Part shown: positions 11,238-20,336 of the stretch, in pieces
Layout of the letters: each line of letters begins with the position of its first letter
Position numbering within the stretch: position 1 is the first letter of the stretch
DNA from: Nocardioides mangrovi
GTDB lineage: Bacteria; Actinomycetota; Actinomycetes; Propionibacteriales; Nocardioidaceae
DNA length: 64,000 bases
Assembly: GCF_020073815.1 (NCBI RefSeq)
Contig: NZ_JAIQZJ010000006.1
Span: 273,087 to 337,086, forward strand
Direction: 5' to 3'
Position numbers and translations under genes: made by a program
The notes under the pieces: generated by a model
The model's database searches: none
Told to the model about the DNA's origin: nothing
What the model saw: the letters and a program-made list of their open reading frames with translations, nothing else

Positions 11238-11271
11238 TGCGGGATTCACCGGTGCACCGGTGAATCCCGCA
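11238..11271. repeat. 34-base perfect palindrome with flanking CTGAGAAGT repeats
   Basis: The 17 bases from 11238 are followed at once by their exact reverse complement. Two further elements adjoin it: ACTTCTC (11271-11277) pairs with GAGAAGT (11294-11300), and CCTGAGAAGT is directly repeated at 11291 and 11311. The cluster sits between convergent genes. It could be a bidirectional terminator or a dispersed palindromic repeat of the REP kind. Confidence 0.7.
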
Positions 11272-11339
11272 CTTCTCGGCCGTTGCAACGCCTGAGAAGT
11301 GACGGGATCCCCTGAGAAGTCGCCCGCCGGCGCGGCGTC

Positions 11340-11870
11340 TCACTCCACCGGCGTCCGCGTCACGGTGAGCCGGTAGCGGAAGGACTCCGAGCAGTCGAGC
11401 TTCACCGCGCGGTCCTTCCAGTGGAAGGCGACGTTCGTGTCGAGGCCGCGCTGGGTGCCGGTGGACTCGATGGTCTGGCCGGCGTCCTCGAGGACCTCGT
11501 GGACGTGCTTCCTGGTCCCGTCGAGCCGGGCCAGGCCCTTCACGACCGCGCGCGACCCGTCGAGACGGACCCGGGTGCGGACCTGGTCGTGGGTGACGAT
11601 CGAGGCGTCCTGCCAGCGCTCGGCGGCGTACGCGCCGTCGTCGATGACGACCTGGACGTGGTTGCCGTGCAGCGAGTTCTCGTAGACCTCGGCGTAGACG
11701 TGCTTGCCGCGCCACTCGCCGCCGCAGCTGATGGCGACGCCCTTCTCATGGGTCGTGGTCGAGTCGGTGCTGGTGTGGTCCGTGGTGGCGGCCCGCGCCG
11801 TGCTCCCCAGCCCGATGAGGCTCGAGGTCGCGACGACGGCCAGGACGCCAGTGATGAGCTGGTTCCGCAT
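11340..11870 (-). CDS. secreted protein of unknown function
   Basis: The product has a clear signal peptide: MRNQ, a hydrophobic core (LITGVLAVVATSSLIGLG) and an AxA-type site (TARAA). The mature part of about 145 residues has a Thr/Ser-rich N-terminus and two cysteines, in ISCGGEW and KLDCSES, that may form a disulphide. No family is recognised. An ATG three codons upstream (11879) directly abuts AAGGA, whereas ATG 11870 has AAGGA nine bases away, so the latter is preferred. Confidence 0.6.
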   Translation of the reverse strand: MRNQLITGVLAVVATSSLIGLGSTARAATTDHTSTDSTTTHEKGVAISCGGEWRGKHVYAEVYENSLHGNHVQVVIDDGAYAAERWQDASIVTHDQVRTRVRLDGSRAVVKGLARLDGTRKHVHEVLEDAGQTIESTGTQRGLDTNVAFHWKDRAVKLDCSESFRYRLTVTRTPVE

Positions 11871-11951
11871 GACGTGCATTCCTTGTCTGGTGGAGGGATC
11901 GAACGCGGGGGATACGCACGGCGGTCCGGTCCGGTTGCATTGGATCTGCGG

Positions 11952-11965
11952 GAACGTTCACGTTC
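11952..11965. promoter_or_regulatory. palindrome GAACGT-TC-ACGTTC between divergent genes
   Basis: A perfect 6-base inverted repeat with a 2-base centre lies between the secreted-protein gene (minus) and the CYTH-CHAD gene (plus). It is 18 bases before the GTG at 11984. TAGACA at 11972-11977 may be the -10 of the latter. An operator for a regulator of one or both genes is plausible but unproven. Confidence 0.4.
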
Positions 11966-11983
11966 GTCCGCTAGACAGGTCTC

Positions 11984-13474
11984 GTGAGGCCGCACCACGA
12001 GATCGAGACGACCTTCGCGCCCGGGGAGGACGCCACGGTCCCGGACCTGACCGTCGTCGACGGGGTGGACGAGGTCCGCGACGCGGGCACCGTCCTCCTC
12101 GAGGCCGTCTACCACGACACCCCGGACCTGCGGTTGGAGCGCGCCGGGGTGAGCCTGCGTCGCCGCACCGGCGGCGAGGACGAGGGCTGGCACCTCAAGG
12201 TCCCGGCCGGGACCGGGCGCGACGAGTACGCCCGTCCCCTCGACGACGCGTCGACCCCGCCGCGGTCGCTGAGCGACCTCGCGCTCGGCTGGACGCGGGG
12301 CGCCGCGCTGGGGCCGGTCGCGACGATCACCACCGAGCGCCGGCGCCTGCACCTGCTCGGGCCCGAGGGCGACGTGCTCGCCGAGCTGGCCGACGACCGG
12401 GTCCGCGCCGACCGCGAGGCCTGGCGGGAGTGGGAGGTCGAGCTCGTCCTCGGTGACGCCGACCTGCTCGCCGCAGTCGCGGCCGAGCTCGCCGACCGGG
12501 GCGTTCGGCGCGCGGCCGTGACCCGCAAGATCGAGCGCGCCCTCGGCAGTGCGGTGCCGGTCCCGCCCAGGCTGCGCAAGCCGAAGCGTGACCGGCCGGT
12601 CGCACGGCTCGTCCACCGGCGGCTCGCCGAGCAGGTCGACGCGCTGGCCCGCGAGGACGTCGGCGCCCGGCTCGCGCGGGACGAGGCGGTGCACCAGGTG
12701 CGAGTCGCGTCCCGCCGACTGCGTGCGCTGCTCGGAACCTTCGGTCCGGTGCTCGAGCACGCGGCCACCGAACCGGTGCGGGTCGAGCTGCACTGGCTCG
12801 CCGGGGCGCTGGGCTCCGCCCGCGACGGGGCGGTCGTGCACGAGCGGCTACGCGCGCTGGTCGCCCAGGAGCCCGAGGACCGGCTGCACGGCCCGGTCCT
12901 CGAGCGGCTCCGGACGACCTACGCCGACCGCGGCAAGGACGAGCTGCGCTCCGTGCTCACCTCCGAGCGCTACCTGTCCCTGCGTGGGCGCCTCGAGCGG
13001 CTGGCCGCGGACCCGCCCTGGACCGAGGCCGCCGACGCGCCGGCCCGCGACGTGGTCCCCGGCCTCCTGCGCCAGGAGGTCCGCCGCTTCCGCAAGCGGC
13101 AGCGCGTCGCGTCCCGTGAGGGGTCGGGCCCGCACGAGCTGCACGACGTGCGCAAGGCCGCGAAGCGGCTCCGTTACGCGGCGGAGGCGGTGGAGCCCGT
13201 CGCCGGGAGGGCTGCGCACCGGCTGGCCGACGACGCCCAGCGGATCGCCTCGCACCTCGGCGACCTCCAGGACGCCGCGGTCACCATCACCGAGCTCCGT
13301 GCGCTCGCCCTCGCGGCGGAACGTGCTGGCGAGCCGAGCTTCACCTACGGCGTGCTCCTGGCGCGCGAGGAGGCGCGCGCGGCCCGCCTCGAGTCGGACT
13401 ACTGGGCCTGGGACACGCTCGACATGTTGAAGTCGGGCACCAGGAGCGCGGGCATCGCGGTACGGGAGAAGTAG
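11984..13474 (+). CDS. CYTH and CHAD domain protein
   Basis: An N-terminal CYTH (triphosphate tunnel metalloenzyme) domain spans about residues 1-190. A CHAD domain, rich in His and Arg helices, spans about 205-480 (DEAVHQVRVASRRLRALLGTF and HELHDVRKAAKRLRYAAE). CHAD domains bind inorganic polyphosphate; CYTH enzymes act on triphosphates including tripolyphosphate. The usual CYTH signature ExExK reads EIETT here, so the lysine is replaced by threonine and catalysis may be altered. The last 76 bases overlap the convergent tldE-like gene, so the two transcripts are antisense at their ends. Confidence 0.85.
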   Translation: MRPHHEIETTFAPGEDATVPDLTVVDGVDEVRDAGTVLLEAVYHDTPDLRLERAGVSLRRRTGGEDEGWHLKVPAGTGRDEYARPLDDASTPPRSLSDLALGWTRGAALGPVATITTERRRLHLLGPEGDVLAELADDRVRADREAWREWEVELVLGDADLLAAVAAELADRGVRRAAVTRKIERALGSAVPVPPRLRKPKRDRPVARLVHRRLAEQVDALAREDVGARLARDEAVHQVRVASRRLRALLGTFGPVLEHAATEPVRVELHWLAGALGSARDGAVVHERLRALVAQEPEDRLHGPVLERLRTTYADRGKDELRSVLTSERYLSLRGRLERLAADPPWTEAADAPARDVVPGLLRQEVRRFRKRQRVASREGSGPHELHDVRKAAKRLRYAAEAVEPVAGRAAHRLADDAQRIASHLGDLQDAAVTITELRALALAAERAGEPSFTYGVLLAREEARAARLESDYWAWDTLDMLKSGTRSAGIAVREK

Positions 13475-14799
13475 TCGTCGCCCCACTCGCGGCTGAACGC
13501 CGGCCCGGTCGCCGAGGCGTCCGTGAACCGGTTGAGGATGTCGATCGGGCTCTCGTTGAAGCGGTAGTTGTTGACCGCGCCCGTGATCTCGCCGCCCTCG
13601 ACGAGGTAGACGCCGTCGCGGGTGAGCCCGGTGAGCAGGAGGGTCTGCGGGTCGACCTCGCGGATGTACCAGAGGCAGGTGACCAGCAGCCCGCGCTCGG
13701 TGCGGGCGACGAGGTCGTCGACGCCGCCGGTCGCGCCGTCGACGTCGAGCACGAGGTTGTCGATCGCGGGAGTGACCGGCTGGCCGGTCATCGCTGCGGA
13801 GTGGCGGGTCTGCAGCAGCGACGTCAGCTCGCCGCCACGGATCCAGTCGGTGCTGGTCAGCGGCAGTCCGTTGTCGAAGACCGACGACTCGTTGCCCGAG
13901 CGGGTCGCGACCTCGAAGGGCGAGCACTCCAGGCCGGGGTACGCCGGGTCGGAGTAGAGCCGCACGCTCGGCCGCGCGATCCGCTGGCCGATGCGGGTGC
14001 CGCCGCCGCGCTGGCTGTAGACCGACTGCCCCTCGTGGGCGGTGCGCGCGCCGGCGTACCAGTAGGCGTCGATCATCAGGTCGGCCATCGCGATCGGCGG
14101 CAGGATCGTGTCGTAGCGCCCGGCGGGCAGGTCGATGCGGCGCTCGGCCCACGCCAGCCGACGGGCGAGCTCGTCGTCGAGGGCCAGCGGGTCGACGTCG
14201 GAGAAGTCGCGGGTCGCGGCACCCACCCAGGCGCTGCGGGTCAGGTCGGCGGACTTGCCGGTGACCCCGACGTGGCCGGTCGGCTGCACGTGCCGCAGCC
14301 GGACGCCGGTCGAGGAGCCGAGGTAGGTCGTGGTCATCTCGTGGTTGACGAAGCCGTAGAGCACCCGGCCGGCCCCGCGGGCGCGACCGAACGCCTCGCC
14401 GAGCGCGGGTGCGACTGCGTCGTACACGTGGACGTCGGTCGGGACCGGCGGCTCGTCCCAGTCGGGGGAGACGGCGTCGCGGGCCAGCGGGTTGGCGTCC
14501 TCGGCCGGGTCGGCGTCGCGGGCGGCGGCGTCGGCCGCCTCGACCAGCGCGCTCAGCCCGTCGAGGGTGGTGACCGATCCGGTCATCGACCCGGTCGCGA
14601 CCTTGTCGCCGGAGCCGACGAACGAGACGACCGTGACGTCGACGCCGGCCATCACGCCGTTGGTGGTCAAGGTGTTGTTGGCCCAACGGAGGTTGGCGCT
14701 GGTGTGGTCGCGGACCAGGACGATGCAGTCGTCGGCGCGGCTGGTCGCCAGGGCGTGCTCGACGAACGCCTGCGGCGTGGCCGGGGTCGTGGTGGTCAT
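13399..14799 (-). CDS. tldE: TldE/PmbA-family metalloprotease subunit
   Basis: TldE pairs with TldD to form a zinc metalloprotease that degrades unfolded peptides and matures some peptide natural products and toxins. The 466-residue product has the usual PmbA layout: N-terminal MTTTTPATPQAFVEHALATS, a middle GVRLRHVQPTGHVGVTGKSAD and the C-terminal domain ending in PALLVPDFNMSSVSQAQ. It lacks HExxxH, as expected for the non-catalytic partner. Its ATG shares one base with the stop of tldD (TGATG), so the pair is translationally coupled. The 3' end overlaps the CYTH-CHAD gene by 76 bases. Confidence 0.88.
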   Translation of the reverse strand: MTTTTPATPQAFVEHALATSRADDCIVLVRDHTSANLRWANNTLTTNGVMAGVDVTVVSFVGSGDKVATGSMTGSVTTLDGLSALVEAADAAARDADPAEDANPLARDAVSPDWDEPPVPTDVHVYDAVAPALGEAFGRARGAGRVLYGFVNHEMTTTYLGSSTGVRLRHVQPTGHVGVTGKSADLTRSAWVGAATRDFSDVDPLALDDELARRLAWAERRIDLPAGRYDTILPPIAMADLMIDAYWYAGARTAHEGQSVYSQRGGGTRIGQRIARPSVRLYSDPAYPGLECSPFEVATRSGNESSVFDNGLPLTSTDWIRGGELTSLLQTRHSAAMTGQPVTPAIDNLVLDVDGATGGVDDLVARTERGLLVTCLWYIREVDPQTLLLTGLTRDGVYLVEGGEITGAVNNYRFNESPIDILNRFTDASATGPAFSREWGDDYFSRTAMPALLVPDFNMSSVSQAQ

Positions 14800-16334
14800 C
14801 AGTGGGCCGCCTCGTCGGTGGTGTTGAGGATCCGCACGCCGCGGAAGAGCGCGGTCGGGCAGCCGTGGCTGACGGCCGCGACCTGCCCGGGCTGGGCCTT
14901 GCCGCAGTTGAACGCGCCGCCGAGCACCCACGTGTCGGGGCCGCCCACCGCCTCCATCGAGCGCCAGAAGTCCGTCGTCGTCGCCTGGTACGCCGCGTCG
15001 CGGACCTGGCCGGCCAGCTCGCCGTCGACGATCTTGTAGAAGCGCTGCCCGGTGAACTGGAAGTTGAATCGCTGCATGTCGATCGACCACGACTTGTCGC
15101 CCACGACGTAGAGGCCGCGCTCGACCCGGCCGATCAGCTCCTCGGTCGACGGGCCGTCGGCAGCCGGCTGGAGCGAGACGTTGGCCATCCGTTGGATGGG
15201 GATGTGGCCGGGGGAGTCGGCGTAGGCGCAGCCGTTGGACCGGCCTGTCCCATCAGGTCCAGGATTGAGGTCGGGGTGCATGAGGCCCATCGCCCGGTCG
15301 AGCTGGTAGCCGACGAACGTGCCGTCGCGGACCAGGTCCCACTGCTGGCACTCGACGCCCTCGTCGTCGTACCCGATCGTCGCGAGGCCGTGCTCGACGG
15401 TGCGGTCGCCGGTGACGTTCATGACCGGGGAGCCGTACTGCAGGTTGCCGATCAGGTCCGGCGTCGCGAAGGACGTGCCAGCGTAGTTGGCCTCGTAGCC
15501 CAGTGCACGATCGAGCTCGGTGGCGTGCCCGATCGACTCGTGGATGGTGAGCCAGAGGTTGGAGGGATGGATGACGAGGTCGTGGGTGCCGGCCTCGACG
15601 CCCGGCGCCTTGAGCTTCTCCGCGAGCAGCTCGGGGACCTGCTCGATCTCGCCGTCCCAGTCCCAGCTGTGCTCGCCGCCGGTGAGGTACTCCCAGCCGC
15701 GGCCGACCGGCGGAGCGATGCTGGCCATCGAGTCGAAGGTGTCGGCGCCCGCGCCCATCGCCTCGAACCCCGGCTGGAGCCGGACCCGCTGCTGGGTGGT
15801 GCGGGTGCCGGTGAGATCGGCGTAGTACTTGTTCTCGAAGACCTGGAGCAGGAACGCCGACGCGTGGTCGACGGCCGCGCCCTCGCACAGCCGGTTGGTC
15901 CAGTCGATGAGCAGCGCGGCCTTCTCGGCGGTGGGCACCGACAGGGGGTCGATCTCGTACGACGAGATCCACTCGGCGTCGGCGTGCACGGGCTCCGGTG
16001 CCAGCTCGACCGGCGCGGTGGTCATCTCGGCGGCCACCCGGGCGACCGCGACGGCGGTCTCGGCGACCCGGGCCGCCTCGTCGGGGGTCAGGACGACGCC
16101 GGCGGCGAAGCCCCATGCGCCGCCGTGCAGCACCCGGACCGCGAAGCCGAGGTCCTCGGTGTCCGACGCCCCCTGCAGGACGCCGTCACGGACGGCGAGC
16201 TCCTGGTAGCGCACCCGCTCGAAGCGGAAGTCGGCGTGCGTCGCGCCGAGCTCCTGCGCCCGCGCGAGCGCGACGTCGCCGAGGTGGCGGTGGGGAAGTG
16301 CGGTGAACGACGGATCCAGCACGCGAGCGCCCAT
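14799..16334 (-). CDS. tldD: TldD-family metalloprotease, catalytic subunit
   Basis: This 511-residue protein carries the zinc-binding HExxxH motif of the TldD family at H265-E266-S-I-G-H270, within LWLTIHESIGHATELDRAL. The downstream NCGK of the C-terminal region (GGAFNCGKAQPGQ) is also typical. It works as a heterodimer with the TldE subunit directly behind it. TAGGTT at 16342-16347 (minus strand) ends 7 bases before the ATG with no ribosome binding site, fitting a leaderless transcript. The divergent gene at 16409 is 74 bases away. No precursor peptide of a natural product is seen nearby. Confidence 0.92.
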   Translation of the reverse strand: MGARVLDPSFTALPHRHLGDVALARAQELGATHADFRFERVRYQELAVRDGVLQGASDTEDLGFAVRVLHGGAWGFAAGVVLTPDEAARVAETAVAVARVAAEMTTAPVELAPEPVHADAEWISSYEIDPLSVPTAEKAALLIDWTNRLCEGAAVDHASAFLLQVFENKYYADLTGTRTTQQRVRLQPGFEAMGAGADTFDSMASIAPPVGRGWEYLTGGEHSWDWDGEIEQVPELLAEKLKAPGVEAGTHDLVIHPSNLWLTIHESIGHATELDRALGYEANYAGTSFATPDLIGNLQYGSPVMNVTGDRTVEHGLATIGYDDEGVECQQWDLVRDGTFVGYQLDRAMGLMHPDLNPGPDGTGRSNGCAYADSPGHIPIQRMANVSLQPAADGPSTEELIGRVERGLYVVGDKSWSIDMQRFNFQFTGQRFYKIVDGELAGQVRDAAYQATTTDFWRSMEAVGGPDTWVLGGAFNCGKAQPGQVAAVSHGCPTALFRGVRILNTTDEAAH

Positions 16335-16408
16335 GTGGTCGAACCTACCGAACGTCCCCGCCGGGGATCAGCCCGATTAGCCCGCGGCGCTCCGGGTACG
16401 GCGTCGTC

Positions 16409-16888
16409 ATGACCGCCGACGACGCGACCGACCACAAGCTGCTCGAGGTGATCGGTGAGATCCCGATCGCGATGATGACGACGTACGGGCCCGATGGGGC
16501 GCGCAGCGTGCCGATGGCGCGCCAGGAGGTCGATCCGTCCGCCGAGCTGTGGTTCATCACCGCGCGCGACACGGCGCACGTCCGCGCGATCGGCGCGGAT
16601 CCCACCGTGACCCTCACCTTCTCCGCGCGCGACAAGTGGGCGGCGGCGTACGGCCGCGCGAGCGTGGTGGATGACGAGGCGAAGCTGAAGGAGCTGTGGA
16701 CGACCTTCGCCGAGGCGTGGCTCCCGGGAGGACCCGAGGACCCGAACGCGACCCTGATCCGCGTGGACCTGCAGTCCGGCGAGTACTGGGACACGCCCGG
16801 GGGCACGGTCGCGTCGCTGATCAGCTTCGCCAAGACCAAGCTGACCGGCGACACGTACGACGCCGAGCACGGCTCGACCCAGCTCTAG
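16409..16888 (+). CDS. pyridoxamine 5'-phosphate oxidase-fold protein (general stress protein 26-like)
   Basis: The 159-residue protein has the split beta-barrel flavin/F420-binding fold: IPIAMMTTYGPDGARSVPMA, then ELWFITARDTAHVRAIGADP and a C-terminal VDLQSGEYWDTPGG that matches Bacillus GSP26-like proteins. These bind FMN, FAD or F420, and many have unknown substrates. TACGGC ends 6 bases before the ATG, so the gene may be leaderless. It converges with the methyltransferase gene with only 8 bases between stops. Confidence 0.8.
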   Translation: MTADDATDHKLLEVIGEIPIAMMTTYGPDGARSVPMARQEVDPSAELWFITARDTAHVRAIGADPTVTLTFSARDKWAAAYGRASVVDDEAKLKELWTTFAEAWLPGGPEDPNATLIRVDLQSGEYWDTPGGTVASLISFAKTKLTGDTYDAEHGSTQL

Positions 16889-16896
16889 GTCGTCGC

Positions 16897-17658
16897 TCAG
16901 GCGCGTCCGACCGCGCACCACGCGGTGCCGCTGATCGTGATCGGGCCGTCCCCGAGCAGCCGGCGCGCGGTGGCCGCCAGGCGCTCTCGGCCGGCGTCGT
17001 CGAGCGACGCGACGTAGTCGCCGGCAGGGCCGACCCCCCAGGTGTAGGGCTCCCACCACTCCTCGAAGGTCGCGTGCGGCAGGTGGACCGTGAGCGCCAG
17101 CTGCCGGACGTCGGCCAGCCCCGCCTCGCGGAAGATGGCGACGAGGTCGCCGCTGCGCTGCCCGGCCAGTCCGGACTCGTCGTACGCACCGGGATCGAAC
17201 TCGGTGACCACCCGCCAGAAGGGGGACAGCGGTCCCGATCCGCCGGAGGCGTGGTCCCAGGCGGTGGCGGCGACCGGAGCGCCGGGCCGGGCGACCCGGG
17301 CCATCTCGCGGAGCCCGGCGACGGCGTCGGACATGAACGGGACGACGAGCTGGGCGAGGACGACGTCGAAGGAGTCGTCGTCGAACGGCAGCTGCTCCGC
17401 CGGCGCCTGACGGACGTCGACGCCGGGGAGTCGCTCGCGGGCGGCGGCGACGAAGGGTGGCGACGGGTCCGCGGCGGCGACGTGGTCGGCGCCGAGGAGC
17501 TCGACCAGGTGGCGGGTGAGGACACCGGGTCCGCAGCCGACGTCGAGCGCGCGGTCACCGGGCTCGGGTCCCACGGCGGCGAGGAGCTCGGGCGCCAGCA
17601 GGGTGGAGTAGCGGCCCATGAACCGGTCGTAAGCGTCGGCGGCCACGTCGAAGGCCAT
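16897..17658 (-). CDS. class I SAM-dependent methyltransferase
   Basis: This 253-residue protein has the SAM-binding motif I LDVGCGPGVLTRHLVELLG at about residue 40 and the acidic loop AAADPSPPFV. Motif post-I and the FDVVLAQLVVPFMSD region are typical of the Methyltransf_11/UbiE-like group that acts on small molecules. The substrate cannot be told. On the minus strand TAGCGT (17665-17670) ends 6 bases before the ATG, indicating a leaderless message. It follows sbcC by 25 bases on the same strand but probably has its own promoter. Confidence 0.8.
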   Translation of the reverse strand: MAFDVAADAYDRFMGRYSTLLAPELLAAVGPEPGDRALDVGCGPGVLTRHLVELLGADHVAAADPSPPFVAAARERLPGVDVRQAPAEQLPFDDDSFDVVLAQLVVPFMSDAVAGLREMARVARPGAPVAATAWDHASGGSGPLSPFWRVVTEFDPGAYDESGLAGQRSGDLVAIFREAGLADVRQLALTVHLPHATFEEWWEPYTWGVGPAGDYVASLDDAGRERLAATARRLLGDGPITISGTAWCAVGRA

Positions 17659-17683
17659 GCGCTGACGCTACCGCCGGTGGGCG

Positions 17684-20332
17684 TCAGCGGTCGATGGTCA
17701 CGGTCGACCCGGTCCGCGACTTGGCGACCAGCAGCTGGGTGGGGATCCGGTCGCGCATCTCGGCAACGTGGCTGACCACCCCGACCACGCGACCGCCGTC
17801 GCGCAGCGAGTCGAGGGTGTCCATCACGTCGTCGAGGGTGTCGGCGTCGAGCGCCCCGAAGCCCTCGTCGACGAAGAGCGTGTCGAGGTCGGCGCCGCCG
17901 GCCTCCTGGGTGACGACGTCGGCGAGGCCGAGCGCGAGCGCGAGGGAGACCACGAAGGTCTCGCCGCCCGACAGGGTCGCCGGGTCGCGGGCCTCGCCGG
18001 ACCAGTCGTCGCGGACCACGAGGCTGAGCCCGCCACGGGTCTCGCCGGCACCCCGGCGGCCGGTGTGCTCGAGGGTGTAGCGGCGGTCGCTCATCCGGTC
18101 GAGGCGCTCGTTGGCGGCCGCGACGACCTGGGCGAGCCGGTAGGCGAGGACGTAGGCCGAGAGGCGCATCTGCAGGCGGTTGTCGGCCGACTTGCCCTCC
18201 ACGAAGGACGAGAGCCGGGTGAGCACGTCGAGCTCGTCGCGCAGCGGGCGCCAGGCGGCGACGGCCGTGTCGAGGTCGCCGACCAGGCGGGTCATCCGGT
18301 CGGCGCGCACGGTCCAGGTCGACTCGTCCGCGCGCGCCCGGCCGAGGTCGTGGAGCGCCTGCTGGTGGGCCGCGGTCAGGGCAGGGAGGTCCGGCCGCTC
18401 GGCCGCCGCGGCCTCGTCGGCGCCCGGCTCGGCGAGGACGGCGGCGACGGCGGCCAGCCGGCGGTCGTGCTCGGCGGCGCGCTGGGCGAGGGCGTCGTAG
18501 GCACGCTGGTCGAGGGCGGCCGACAGCGCGGTCTGGACGTCGTCGAGCCCCGCCTCGAGGGTGGCCAGGGTGAGCGCCTGCTCGGCGTCGGCGAGGGCCG
18601 CCTCGGTGGCCGCGAGCCGGTCGAGGGCGGCGATCCCGCCCCGAGCCGTGCGCTCGGCCTCCTGGATCTCCTCGAGCCGCTGCTCGTCGTAGTCCGCCAG
18701 CTCCTCGCGCAACGCCGCGGCCTCGAGGCCGAGCGCGTCGAGCCGGGCCGCGACGGCGCCCGTCTCGGTGGCGATCTCGGGCGGCACGGTGTCGACGCGC
18801 TCGACCGCGGTGGCCAGTGCGGTGCGCAGCTCGCGGACCTGGCCGTCGCGGGCGAACTCGGTCGCGGCGGCGTCGTCGGCGGCCTTCTGGGCGGTCTTCT
18901 CGGCCGCCTCGTCGGGGGCGTCGTGCGGCGCCACGGCCTTGTGGGGGTGGTCGCAGGAGCCGCAGACGGGACAGGACCCGCCGACGACCAGGGCGGAGGC
19001 GATCTCGGCGGCCATGCCGTTGACCCGCTGCTCGCGCAGGCCGATGGCGCGCTCGCGCAGGTCGAGCGTCTGCCGGCGGGCGACGGCGTGCGCCTCCTCG
19101 GCGGTGGCGAGCCGGGCGGTCAGGTCGACCACCAGCTCCCGCGCCGCGAGCTGGGCGCGGGCTGCGGCGTCGGTCAGCTCGAGGGAGCGGGCCTCGAGCC
19201 GCTCGGTCTCCGCGGCGACGGCCGTCAGGCGTCGGGCCCGTGGCTCCAGCGCGCGGATGCGGGCGGCGGCGTCGACCGACGCGGCCACCGCGCGCTCGAG
19301 CGACTCGCGGACGAGCCCCTCCGCCGCGCCCTCGGCCGCGCTGTGGGCCCGGCTCGCTGTGACGGCGACCCGGTGGAGCGGCACCACGCCGGCCGCCCGG
19401 CGAGCGGCGTCGAGGCGACGGAGGCCCTCCGCGTGGTCGTCCTCGGCCGCGGCGAGTCGCTCCCGCTCGGCGGCGGCAGCGTCGACCCGGGCGCGGCGGT
19501 CCTGGAGCGCCCGGGCCCGGTCGAGCTCGGTCCGGGCCGTGGTCTCGAGATCGGCGGCAGCGGCGGCGACCGTGGCGACGTCGGCACGTCGAGCGGTCGC
19601 GGTGTCGAGCAGCTCGCGGGCCCAGGCATCGGGTGCCGGCCCATCGGGGGCGTCGGGCGCGGTGGCGCCGGTGGTCTCGCTGACCCGGCTGACGAGGTCG
19701 GCGACGGTCTCGCGGGCGTCCTCGGCGCGGCGCCGGAGGTCGAGGCGCCGGTCGCGCAGCCACTTCTCGACGTCCTCGAACCGGCCGGTGCGGAAGAGCT
19801 GCTGGAGCAGCCGGTGACGCTCCTCCGAGCGCGCGCGCAGGAACGCCTGGAAGCGACCCTGGGGGAGCATCGCGACCTGGGTGAACTGGGCGACGTTCAT
19901 GCCGAGCAGCCGGGACACGAGGTGGCCCGTCTCGTCGAGCCGCGTCGACAGCGTCACCCACTCGCGGTTGACCCGCTCGGCGATGGTCACCGACGCCTGC
20001 TCGGTGGTGGTGCCCTCGCCGCGCTTCTTGGGCCGCTCCCACGCCGGCGTGCGGACGATCCGGAAGCGCCGGCCCGAGAGGGTCGCCTCGAGCTCGACCT
20101 CGGGGCGGACCCCGGGGGCGGCGAGGTCGGAGCGCAGCCGCTTGGCGGCGTTGCGGTCGCCGGGGACGTCGCCGTAGAGCGCGAAGCAGACGGCGTCGAG
20201 CACGCTGGTCTTGCCCGCCCCGGTGGGCCCGGACAGCAGGAACAGCCCGGCGGTCGAGAGCTGGTCGAAGTCGACGTCGATGGTGCCGGCGAAGGGCCCG
20301 AACGCGGTCGCCCGGAGGCGGTGCAGCCTCAT
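17684..20332 (-). CDS. sbcC: DNA double-strand-break nuclease ATPase subunit SbcC
   Basis: SbcC is the SMC-like ATPase that partners the SbcD nuclease to process hairpins, cruciforms and blocked DNA ends. The 882-residue product has Walker A GPTGAGKTSVLDA near the N-terminus and long coiled coils rich in Ala, Glu and Arg. The zinc hook CPVC is in the middle (GGSCPVCGSCDHPH), the ABC signature is LSGGETFVVSLALALG, and Walker B is LDTLFVDEGFGALD. The start is MRLHRLRATAFGPF at 20332, four bases after the sbcD stop; the frame is open further upstream but those residues lie in sbcD. Confidence 0.95.
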   Translation of the reverse strand: MRLHRLRATAFGPFAGTIDVDFDQLSTAGLFLLSGPTGAGKTSVLDAVCFALYGDVPGDRNAAKRLRSDLAAPGVRPEVELEATLSGRRFRIVRTPAWERPKKRGEGTTTEQASVTIAERVNREWVTLSTRLDETGHLVSRLLGMNVAQFTQVAMLPQGRFQAFLRARSEERHRLLQQLFRTGRFEDVEKWLRDRRLDLRRRAEDARETVADLVSRVSETTGATAPDAPDGPAPDAWARELLDTATARRADVATVAAAAADLETTARTELDRARALQDRRARVDAAAAERERLAAAEDDHAEGLRRLDAARRAAGVVPLHRVAVTASRAHSAAEGAAEGLVRESLERAVAASVDAAARIRALEPRARRLTAVAAETERLEARSLELTDAAARAQLAARELVVDLTARLATAEEAHAVARRQTLDLRERAIGLREQRVNGMAAEIASALVVGGSCPVCGSCDHPHKAVAPHDAPDEAAEKTAQKAADDAAATEFARDGQVRELRTALATAVERVDTVPPEIATETGAVAARLDALGLEAAALREELADYDEQRLEEIQEAERTARGGIAALDRLAATEAALADAEQALTLATLEAGLDDVQTALSAALDQRAYDALAQRAAEHDRRLAAVAAVLAEPGADEAAAAERPDLPALTAAHQQALHDLGRARADESTWTVRADRMTRLVGDLDTAVAAWRPLRDELDVLTRLSSFVEGKSADNRLQMRLSAYVLAYRLAQVVAAANERLDRMSDRRYTLEHTGRRGAGETRGGLSLVVRDDWSGEARDPATLSGGETFVVSLALALGLADVVTQEAGGADLDTLFVDEGFGALDADTLDDVMDTLDSLRDGGRVVGVVSHVAEMRDRIPTQLLVAKSRTGSTVTIDR

Positions 20333-20336
20333 CGGC

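Noticed and set aside
14799..16334. TldD/TldE as part of a peptide natural product cluster
   Set aside because: No precursor peptide, cyclase or transporter nearby; the neighbours are unrelated housekeeping-type genes.
16821..20042. Minus-strand open frame of 1073 codons across sbcC
   Set aside because: Arg/Pro-rich out-of-frame reading of sbcC and the methyltransferase; no motifs.
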